Of a DNA stretch of 64,000 nt, positions 43,777-50,399 are shown in pieces (within the stretch, counting starts at the first letter, position 1; each line of letters begins with the position of its first letter). The notes below the pieces were generated by a model, which searched no databases, was not told the origin of the DNA, and worked only from the letters and a program-made list of their open reading frames with translations. Made by a program: the position numbers and the translations under genes. The stretch comes from QYQD01 sp040755415 (GTDB lineage: Bacteria > Desulfobacterota > QYQD01), in contig JBFMAZ010000026.1 of NCBI GenBank assembly GCA_040755415.1, forward strand, positions 1 to 64,000, written 5' to 3'.

Positions 43777-44189
43777 ATTTTATCTCCCCGGGCACAAGAT
43801 CCCTTATTCCTAAGATACTCTACCCACATTAGCCTTTGCGATATTACTACCTTTAGTTCCTACTTTCAAGGCTGTTTTCCTATGCCACAGCTCGCTTCCA
43901 TCGCCGGGATAGACCCTGCGATCTTCCAGAGGATTTACTTCACACGCTTCGCCCTGCATCTCCGGCAAACTCAACAATCTCCCGACTTGGGTAAGAATAT
44001 TTATTCCCTGATTATGATTGCGCCCCACTTGTTATCTATCCCGTGCTCTTAGAAAAAAGTATCATACAGCCGGGCAACTAATCAAGCTGATTCATTTTGA
44101 TTACTTACTAAAAGGACCAGACGCAGCTTGCATTTTTTAACTGAAACGATTGTTGGAATATTTTTATGATGAAAAGAACGACCGGAACC
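43777..44189. other. Gene-free spacer with protein-like minus-strand frame
   Basis: About 410 bp. No recognised gene. The minus strand at 43810-44028 reads 72 residues (including TQVGRLLSLPEMQGEACEVN) without a match I know. It has more coding texture than the surrounding spacer and could be the remnant of a mobile-element region. Confidence 0.35.
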
Positions 44190-44217
44190 TTGACAGATTA
44201 GAGAAATGACTTATACA
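44190..44217 (+). promoter_or_regulatory. Promoter of the zinc-ribbon gene at 44254
   Basis: TTGACA (44190-44195), 16-base spacer, TATACA (44212-44217), about 37 bases upstream of the GTG start. Confidence 0.7.
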
Positions 44218-44253
44218 TTTGGGTAAAGTAAGATAAGCCCAGAGAGTCAGACC

Positions 44254-44475
44254 GTGAACTCTTATCCTCGTCCCCCGATGCAAGGTAACAGTTTCGACCA
44301 GTTTGAGGCTTCAGCGCTTTATTGCCCTAAGTGCAAAGAGGCTGTCCCCGTGCGGAAGCGTCTCCTCCTAGTTTTGCCCGAAGGGGATAAGTATGAATAT
44401 CTGTGCGCTTATTGTGGCACCTCCGTGGGAGATAAAATAGACAAAGTGTCCGGGCAAAACCTCCTTCTGATCTGA
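44254..44475 (+). CDS. Small zinc-ribbon protein
   Basis: A 73-residue protein with CPKC and CAYC knuckles around ALYCPKCKEAVPVRKRLLLV. It starts with GTG. Similar short proteins of unknown function occur in Desulfobacterota. It has its own promoter and a small hairpin terminator (AGTCT-TTT-AGACT plus T-run at 44477-44493). Confidence 0.65.
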   Translation: MNSYPRPPMQGNSFDQFEASALYCPKCKEAVPVRKRLLLVLPEGDKYEYLCAYCGTSVGDKIDKVSGQNLLLI

Positions 44476-44476
44476 T

Positions 44477-44493
44477 AGTCTTTTAGACTTTTT
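44477..44493 (+). terminator. Weak terminator after the zinc-ribbon gene
   Basis: AGTCT-TTT-AGACT followed by TTTT directly after the stop codon. The stem is only 5 bp and AT-rich. Confidence 0.5.
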
Positions 44494-44506
44494 CGTTCCA
44501 AAGGTA

Positions 44507-44560
44507 AGAGTAAATTTTCCCCCTATTCAGGGATGACGCCCTGCGCCCTGAACTTACTCT
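44507..44560. other. Nested hairpin in the spacer upstream of cooS
   Basis: An outer stem AGAGTAA (44507-44513) / TTACTCT (44554-44560) encloses an inner stem TTCAGGG (44526-44532) / CCCTGAA (44546-44552). The inner and outer 3' arms are adjacent (CCCTGAA-C-TTACTCT). Such stacked stems suggest a structured RNA or a protein-binding site. It lies about 310 bp before cooS and upstream of its best promoter, so its relation to cooS is unclear. No known riboswitch was recognised. Confidence 0.45.
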
Positions 44561-44766
44561 GGAAGTAGCATAGCCTGTGGACGTCCCGGGTGTAGATAAA
44601 AGGAGTTGAGCAGGGTCTTCATCCTTCATACGTTTCTTCCGTTGTCCGGGTTAAAGCCATAATTTCCATCCCTACGATGCTATAAGAATCGAGGATTAAT
44701 TACAATTATATTGAGGCCCGGACGATATCCGGCTGGACTATATGGTCGAAAAATCATAAAAATAGA

Positions 44767-44796
44767 TTGACTTCCCGCCCGTCGTGCTGCTAACAT
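44767..44796 (+). promoter_or_regulatory. Candidate cooS promoter
   Basis: TTGACT (44767-44772), 18-base spacer, TAACAT (44791-44796), about 70 bp before the cooS ATG. No CooA- or RcoM-type binding palindrome was recognised. Confidence 0.55.
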
Positions 44797-44871
44797 CGTA
44801 CCCAGTCTCATAAATGTACCTATGAGTATGGTCTCGAGAATACTGAACTATAAAGAAAGGGGGTACAGTAG

Positions 44872-46941
44872 ATGGATCGAAAGCATAAAAAGGTCGGGAA
44901 AATTAGCGATGACTCAGACAGTCTTGTAAAGTGCAGGGAAGTCAATCGCCGCGATTTTTTGAAAGCGGCTGCGGCAGCCGGAATTGTTGGAGTCGTCCTG
45001 GGCAGTACGGATGTCCTGGCCCAGGGAAAGAAGAAGGCCTTGGCCAGGGGTCACAAGGCAGCACCAGGGGGTTTTGGACCTGAACCAGTTACGGCCGAGC
45101 TTATCGAGCGCGCCCATAAACTGGGTATAGATTTGGTCTGGGATCGCGAATCGCATTGCGAGGTTGCCCTGGCCGGGCAGGGTGGGGCGGCTGGCCTATG
45201 CTGTTTCCGCTGTCAAATGGGGCCGTGTACCCTGGGTGAGGCTACCGGGTCTGAGCGGGGGGCTTGTGGCGCCACGAAGGATGTTGTAGTAGCCCGCGGC
45301 CTGGTACGCCGTGTGGCTGGCGGTGCGGCTGCCCATGTAGAACATATGCGGTCCGTGGCCAAGACCTTAAAGGGCATGGCCACCGGTAAGATTAAAGGTT
45401 ACGAGATTACAGATAAAGCTAAGCTCGATGCTATCTATGCCGGGCTTGGCTGTACGGGAGAAAACAAGGCCCTGGCGGTGGCCGAAGAGAGTCTGGCGGA
45501 TCTGGGCAAGGACGAAGGTATTCCGGCCTGGCTGCAATATAAGGCTAATTCCGAGAGAAAAGCCTGCTGGGAGAAGCTGGGTATTATGCCTACTGGCGCC
45601 GGCGCGGAGATCAGCGAGACCTGCCATAGGACAAATATGGGTGTGGATGCCGATATGATCCATCTGGCCACGGATGCCTTGAAGCTGGGCTTAGTCGACG
45701 GCTACTGCGGACTACACCCAGCTACCGCCCTACAGGATGTATTGTTTGGCACTCCAAAACTCGTCTCCAGTCTGGCCAACTTAACCGTTATTGGTGCTGA
45801 TAAGATCAATATAGTGGTTCATGGCCATGAGCCGCTTCTTTCCGAAAAAATAGTCGAAGCGGCAGAAAAATTTCTGGCGCCTCCCCAACCAATCAATGTA
45901 GTGGGCATTTGCTGCACGGGTAATGAGATACTGATGCGCAGAGGTGTCCCTCTGGCTGGCAGCATGGTACAACAAGAGCTGGCTATTGTCACCGGGGCTA
46001 TAGAGGCTATGGTAGTGGATGTCCAGTGTATTATGCCTAATATCCAACGGGTAGCAAGACACTTCCACACCAAGGTTATAACGACTAATCCCCATGCCAG
46101 GATCGAAGGCGCTACGCATGTTGAATTCAAACCGGAGGAGGCGGATGAAATCGCCAAGAAAATTGTTCAAATGGCCGTAGATAACTTCGCCCAGCGGGAC
46201 CACTCCAAGGTTATGATACCCCGTATACCTCCAGCCAAGGTCATGGCCGGCTTTTCCGTGGAGCAGATTATTGCTGCGTTAGCCAAGGTCAATCCTTCCG
46301 ATCCACTTAAACCTTTAATTGATGCTATAGCAGCCAATAATATCAGAGGCATAACGGCTATAGTGGGATGCGTCACCCCGCGGGATCCCTATGGATATCG
46401 TCATCTTGTGTTGACAAGACGGCTTTTGGCAGAAAATGTCCTGGTTGTGGGTACGGGATGCTGGGCTCACGTGGTGGGACAGCGTGGTCTTCTCGAACCC
46501 AACCCAGATTATCCCGGCGTGGGTGCTGGATTGAGGGCCGTGCTGGATGCGGTGGCCAAGGCCAATGGTCTGCCTGCCTTGCCGCCATGCTGGCACATGG
46601 GTTCGTGTGTAGATAACTCCCGTATCGAAGATGTCTTAAATCCCGTAGCCGCCTATCTTAAGGTTAAAATTAGTGACTTGCCGGTTGCCGCCTCTGCCCC
46701 GGAGTTTATTACGGAGAAGGCTGTAGCCATTGGCGTGTGGGCCGTAAATCTTGGCGTATTGACACATATTGGCGGACAGCCATATATTTCCGGCAGTGAA
46801 AAGATGGTTAAGTTATTGACCGCTGACGTGGAGAATCTGATTGGTGGAAGGTTCTATGTCGAGACTAACCCAGAAAAAGCCGCTAAAGAAATCTTAGTCC
46901 ACATAAACGCCAAGCGGCAGAAGCTTGGGTTGCCTGTATAA
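44872..46941 (+). CDS. cooS: Ni-CO dehydrogenase catalytic subunit with Tat signal peptide
   Basis: A 689-residue anaerobic CO dehydrogenase (CO + H2O to CO2 + 2 e-). C-cluster residues align with the Carboxydothermus CooS pattern: His317/319 in VVHGHEP, Cys348 (GICCTGNE), Cys386 (VDVQCIMP), Cys500 (VGCVTPRD), Cys530 (GTGCWAH), Cys579 (MGSCVDNSR) and the catalytic Lys616 (TEKAVAIG). B-cluster cysteines are 111, 114, 119 and 132. D-cluster candidates are Cys96 and Cys110, spaced wider than the usual C-x7-C. Residues 25-50 form a twin-arginine signal (NRRDFLKAAAAAGIVG, then VLAQ), which is highly unusual for this enzyme. No cooC or cooF is adjacent. Confidence 0.93.
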   Translation: MDRKHKKVGKISDDSDSLVKCREVNRRDFLKAAAAAGIVGVVLGSTDVLAQGKKKALARGHKAAPGGFGPEPVTAELIERAHKLGIDLVWDRESHCEVALAGQGGAAGLCCFRCQMGPCTLGEATGSERGACGATKDVVVARGLVRRVAGGAAAHVEHMRSVAKTLKGMATGKIKGYEITDKAKLDAIYAGLGCTGENKALAVAEESLADLGKDEGIPAWLQYKANSERKACWEKLGIMPTGAGAEISETCHRTNMGVDADMIHLATDALKLGLVDGYCGLHPATALQDVLFGTPKLVSSLANLTVIGADKINIVVHGHEPLLSEKIVEAAEKFLAPPQPINVVGICCTGNEILMRRGVPLAGSMVQQELAIVTGAIEAMVVDVQCIMPNIQRVARHFHTKVITTNPHARIEGATHVEFKPEEADEIAKKIVQMAVDNFAQRDHSKVMIPRIPPAKVMAGFSVEQIIAALAKVNPSDPLKPLIDAIAANNIRGITAIVGCVTPRDPYGYRHLVLTRRLLAENVLVVGTGCWAHVVGQRGLLEPNPDYPGVGAGLRAVLDAVAKANGLPALPPCWHMGSCVDNSRIEDVLNPVAAYLKVKISDLPVAASAPEFITEKAVAIGVWAVNLGVLTHIGGQPYISGSEKMVKLLTADVENLIGGRFYVETNPEKAAKEILVHINAKRQKLGLPV

Positions 46942-46958
46942 ATAAAGGCAGACGCAAG

Positions 46959-46995
46959 AGGGGCATCTGTTTAAGACGGGTGCCCCTGTTTTTTC
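46959..46995 (+). terminator. Intrinsic terminator after cooS
   Basis: AGGGGCA (46959-46965) pairs with TGCCCCT (46981-46987), followed by GTTTTTTC. It separates cooS from the flavoprotein gene. Confidence 0.85.
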
Positions 46996-47057
46996 TATAC
47001 CAACGTGCCGGTGAGTGATAGAATGGCTCCGGAAAATTCCTTTTGAAGGAGCATAGC

Positions 47058-47621
47058 ATGAAAATTCTGGGCATAAGCGGGAGTCCTACCAAGAAGGGCA
47101 ACAACGAGAAGGCTATCGAATTGGTCCTGAAAGCGGCTCAAGAAGAAGGGGCAGAGGTGAAGAAAATCCTCCTCTCCAGGGTGAAGGTCGGGCCATGCCT
47201 GGCCTGCCCGAGCTGCAAAAAGGAAGAGAAGTGCCTGCAGGAGGATGATTTTAATAACCTGATTCCTCTTATTACAGAGGCCGACGGCCTTATTATCAGC
47301 AGCCCGGTTTATATGGGTTCTATTTGCGGCCAGCTTAAATGCCTTCTGGATCGCACCGTCTTTCTGCGCCGCAAGGACTTCCGGCTACGCGGTAAGGTGG
47401 GGGCGGCCATAGCCATAGGGGGGAGTAGAAATGGCGGGCAGGAGCATACTATCCAGGCTATCCACGCCTGGATGCATATCCATGGCATGATCGTGGTTGG
47501 AGATGATAACCACTTCGGCGGCATCGCACATGCACCGATCAGTAAGGATGAAGAAGGCCGCAGGACCATAGAGGCGGCCGCCCGGAAACTCTGCCAGACC
47601 CTTAGACGCTTAACGGACTAG
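47058..47621 (+). CDS. Iron-sulfur flavoprotein / FMN reductase family
   Basis: A 187-residue flavodoxin-like protein starting MKILGISGSPTKKGNNEKAI, the FMN phosphate loop. CLACPSCKKEEKC (C-x2-C-x2-C-x5-C) resembles the compact [4Fe-4S] motif of the iron-sulfur flavoproteins of anaerobes. Such proteins move electrons between ferredoxin and acceptors or detoxify oxygen. ATG at 47058 has AAGGAG 7 bases before it; the upstream TTG at 47043 is not needed. It follows cooS but is separated by a terminator. Confidence 0.88.
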   Translation: MKILGISGSPTKKGNNEKAIELVLKAAQEEGAEVKKILLSRVKVGPCLACPSCKKEEKCLQEDDFNNLIPLITEADGLIISSPVYMGSICGQLKCLLDRTVFLRRKDFRLRGKVGAAIAIGGSRNGGQEHTIQAIHAWMHIHGMIVVGDDNHFGGIAHAPISKDEEGRRTIEAAARKLCQTLRRLTD

Positions 47622-47700
47622 GCCCTTAGTGCTGAAGTTCATGTTTTTGCCGCTGGAGAAAAATTTGGTGTTTAGCCATTTGGATTTCAACTGAAAATCC

Positions 47701-47735
47701 CCCACCTCCTCTTTACCGAAGGGGGGTGAGGGGAA
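47701..47735. repeat. Degenerate CCCTCTTT...AAGGGG palindrome
   Basis: CCTCCTCTTTACCGAAGGGG with TGAGGGGAATTATTTT downstream, the same layout as the unit at 39580-39620. It lies just before the methyltransferase start. Confidence 0.6.
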
Positions 47736-47755
47736 TTATTTTCGGGAGTGGCGAA

Positions 47756-48328
47756 GTGATTAATAGAAAATTTGATCCCTTTCGTATGGCGGCGCTGGAT
47801 AGTGAGAAAAGAAAAGAGATACTTCCGGCGGAGAAGATTATAGAAGTGATTGATCTGACCGAAGAGGCGAATATTGCAGACATCGGCTGTGGCACCGGTT
47901 ATCTGACTATACCACTGGCCCGAAAGGTGCCGAAGGGGCGGATTTTTGCGGTGGATATTGAACCCGGAATGCTTTCCGTCCTTGCGGAACGGGCTAAGGG
48001 TCTGGATAACATTACCATTGTGCATTCGACTGAAAATAATATCCCTGTTGCAGACAACCTGCTGGACATCTCCTTTCTCATAGCCGTACTTCATGAACTC
48101 CATAACCCGGAAGATTTTTTAAAAGAAATAAGGCGCATCTCAAAGTCCGGACACTATGTAGTCGTGGTGGACTGGAACGAAAAAAAGGCAGATATGGGGC
48201 CGCCCATGCATATCCGGATACCGAAAGATAAGGCCATTAACCTTTTCAGGCTGCATGATTATGGACTCCGCAAAGAGTTTTCTCCCAGCGCATATTTTTA
48301 TGGTTTGTTATTCCAGCATAAAAAATAA
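47756..48328 (+). CDS. Class I SAM-dependent methyltransferase
   Basis: A 190-residue methyltransferase with IADIGCGTGYLTIPLARKV (motif I), IFAVDIEPGML and a UbiE-like layout ending in a hydrophobic strand. The frame opens at 47726 inside a palindromic repeat; GTG at 47756, preceded by GGGAG 7 bases upstream, gives the natural start VINRKFDP. The methyl acceptor is not predictable. It stands alone. Confidence 0.85.
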   Translation: MINRKFDPFRMAALDSEKRKEILPAEKIIEVIDLTEEANIADIGCGTGYLTIPLARKVPKGRIFAVDIEPGMLSVLAERAKGLDNITIVHSTENNIPVADNLLDISFLIAVLHELHNPEDFLKEIRRISKSGHYVVVVDWNEKKADMGPPMHIRIPKDKAINLFRLHDYGLRKEFSPSAYFYGLLFQHKK

Positions 48329-48982
48329 GGGAATCCCCCATCAAAAAAATAAAGGACCCCTGGATTCACCGTCAAAAAAATAAAAAAACCTCGTTGACCT
48401 TGATAAATCAAGGTGATAGAAGGGTTTTGAGCTAACACATCTATCATCAACGCGGTGAACGAATTAGGCCACAAGGATTTCTTCCTTACAAGTACGAAGA
48501 AGAGAAAAATGATACAGGAATGACAGCATTGGTCCGCCGGAGGCGGATGTAGAGGATTTGCCGAGACTGGAGAAGGACGAAGGATTTTGCCGGGTTTTGA
48601 GGCGGGTGGAGTTGAAGAGATTGAGTAGGAAGGAACGGGGGGAACCGGGAGCGAGGTACGCCCAAAAATGGTCCGTGCAGGGCTTCCGGCGAGCAAGGCT
48701 TAACAAAAAGAGGCCCCCCCTTACATTCCGCCGTAATATACTATCTCTGAAACAGCCTTCCAAAGGCGAATAAATCAGAATCTACAAAACAAGCGGTGGA
48801 TTTTGGGGAGCAAATATTTAGTTGCATATTGTATAACTTAGTGGTAATCTACATAACTTTATATAATTTTATTCCTTTACAGGTCGGCCGAAAGTGGTTA
48901 CATTTTAATATAAAACAAACCATAAAATTCTGCCGGATATTCTGTTTTGATAGGTTTAATAATTGGTGAGTCATACGTGAAT
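48329..48982. other. Long spacer before rpoD with repeats
   Basis: About 650 bp without a recognised gene. It has a direct repeat of TCAAAAAAATAAA near 48342 and 48373, a perfect hairpin ACCTTGAT-AA-ATCAAGGT at 48397-48414, and a purine-rich plus-strand stretch (48540-48710) whose frames read as Arg/Lys-rich peptides without family match. The last 150 bp are AT-rich and probably hold the rpoD promoter, but no clear -35/-10 pair stands out. Confidence 0.4.
48397..48414. repeat. Perfect palindrome ACCTTGAT-AA-ATCAAGGT
   Basis: An 8-bp inverted repeat with a two-base centre in the spacer after the methyltransferase gene, flanked by A- and T-rich runs. It may serve as a terminator for the methyltransferase transcript or as an operator. 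Confidence 0.55.
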
Positions 48983-50320
48983 ATGGATAAACTGGATAAA
49001 GCAAAATTACTGAAAGCGGTCGGTAAAAAGGGGCAGATTACGTACGAGGATCTGAACGAACTACTGCCTTCAGATATCAACGATCCCAACGAGATTGAAG
49101 AGATTTTTGAATTTTTGAGTAAGAACGATATCGAGGTAGTTGAAGAAGCCCCTGCAATAGAGGGGCTTGAATCTGGCGAGGATGAATGGCCGAAAGGCAG
49201 GGATGAGGAGCAGGTAGGAGAAGTGATGGAAGCGGCCGAACTTGTTGAAAAGGAGGCCGAGGAGTTTGAAGAACCATTTGAGGTGACGACTACCTACCTG
49301 CGGGAGATGGGGCGGTTCCCTTTGCTTAAACCTGAGAGAGAGGAGGCGCTGAGCCGCATTATTCAGTCGGGTTACGAAATGCTTCTCCAGGCAGTGCTTA
49401 AGACCCGTGGCAGGGAGCCAGAATTAAAAGCCATCCATGAGCGAATTAACACCTGGAAGGAACGGGACCCCTCCCTTAAACCTAAAAAACAGCATCTCAA
49501 CTACCTTCTCAAAAATGTCAAACAATTGGCCGCCCGGTACCCGGATCAGAAAAAGTTCCAGAATTTGTTGGCCAGCGTAACCAAAGAAATTGAAGCCATT
49601 GAGAAGGCCAAGGATGAGATGATCAGGGCCAACCTCCGCCTGGTGGTGAGCATTGCCAAGAAGTATATGTACCAGGGGCTAAGCCTTGCCGACCTTATCC
49701 AGGAGGGAAATCTGGGTCTTATGCGGGCAGTTTTCCGGTTCGATTATAGTAAAGGCAATAAATTCAGCACCTACGCCAGTTGGTGGATACGGCAGGCCAT
49801 AACCCGGGCTATCCTGGACAAGACGAGGACTATAAGGCTGCCGGTGCATTTCCTGGAGTTACGTAGCCAATTTTTTAAGGCTTATTACGCCCTTCTCAAG
49901 GAACTAGGCAGGGATCCCACGCCTTATGAGCTGGCGGAGCGGACTGCCCTCCCCATGGACAAGATTATTTCCATTCTGGAGGCGTCCCGGGAACCGATTT
50001 CGTTAGAGACCCCGGTAGGCGATGAAGACAGTACGCTGGGAGATTTTATTGAAAATCAAAAATCCTTATCTCCTTATGATACAGTAAAAGAACAGGAACT
50101 GTCGGAGAGCGTCAAGAGTATTTTGTCCACCCTCAGCCCTCGTGAGGAGAAGATCATCCGTTTGAGATTTGGGATTGGGGAGGATGCCGAATATACACTT
50201 GAGGAGATTGGAAGACGGTTTAACGTCTCGCGTGAACGTATAAGGCAGATCGAAAAAAAAGCGCTCAACCGGCTGCGTCATTCTACCCGGAGGGAGAAGC
50301 TGAGGCATTTCCACGACTAG
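48983..50320 (+). CDS. rpoD: Primary sigma factor RpoD (sigma-70)
   Basis: A 445-residue group 1 sigma factor. Region 1.1 is at the start (MDKLDKAKLLKAVGKKGQIT). Region 1.2 is VTTYLREMGRFPLL. Region 2 contains RLVVSIAKKYMYQGLSLADL and FSTYASWWIRQAITRAI. Region 3 is PTPYELAERTALPMDKI, and region 4 has ERIIRLRFG-like EEKIIRLRFGIGEDAEYTLE and NVSRERIRQIEKKALNRLR. The frame opens at 48947, but ATG at 48983 matches the family. It is shorter than the E. coli protein because the non-conserved insert is reduced to about 70 residues. It is well matched to the many TTGACA-type promoters in this window. Confidence 0.95.
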   Translation: MDKLDKAKLLKAVGKKGQITYEDLNELLPSDINDPNEIEEIFEFLSKNDIEVVEEAPAIEGLESGEDEWPKGRDEEQVGEVMEAAELVEKEAEEFEEPFEVTTTYLREMGRFPLLKPEREEALSRIIQSGYEMLLQAVLKTRGREPELKAIHERINTWKERDPSLKPKKQHLNYLLKNVKQLAARYPDQKKFQNLLASVTKEIEAIEKAKDEMIRANLRLVVSIAKKYMYQGLSLADLIQEGNLGLMRAVFRFDYSKGNKFSTYASWWIRQAITRAILDKTRTIRLPVHFLELRSQFFKAYYALLKELGRDPTPYELAERTALPMDKIISILEASREPISLETPVGDEDSTLGDFIENQKSLSPYDTVKEQELSESVKSILSTLSPREEKIIRLRFGIGEDAEYTLEEIGRRFNVSRERIRQIEKKALNRLRHSTRREKLRHFHD

Positions 50321-50357
50321 AGATTAATGGCCACTGCATTGTCTGCCGTGCCACTAC

Positions 50358-50399
50358 AAAGGCCGGCTATACCTGATATGGATATAGCCGGCCTTTATT
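50358..50399. terminator. Bidirectional terminator between rpoD and secDF
   Basis: A 14-bp perfect stem AAAGGCCGGCTATA / TATAGCCGGCCTTT with an 11-base loop, then ATTTTTT. It lies between the converging rpoD and secDF genes and overlaps the secDF stop codon. Confidence 0.92.

Noticed and set aside
44507..44560. Known riboswitch (c-di-GMP, Moco or similar)
   Set aside because: The conserved loop sequences of those classes are not present; only the stem pairing is seen.
47726..47755. Earlier start for the methyltransferase
   Set aside because: These codons come from the palindromic repeat, and GTG at 47756 has a proper ribosome site.
48558..48773. Arg-rich 71-residue frame as a gene
   Set aside because: It has no ribosome site or family match, and the complementary strand is equally open, so it is kept as unexplained spacer.
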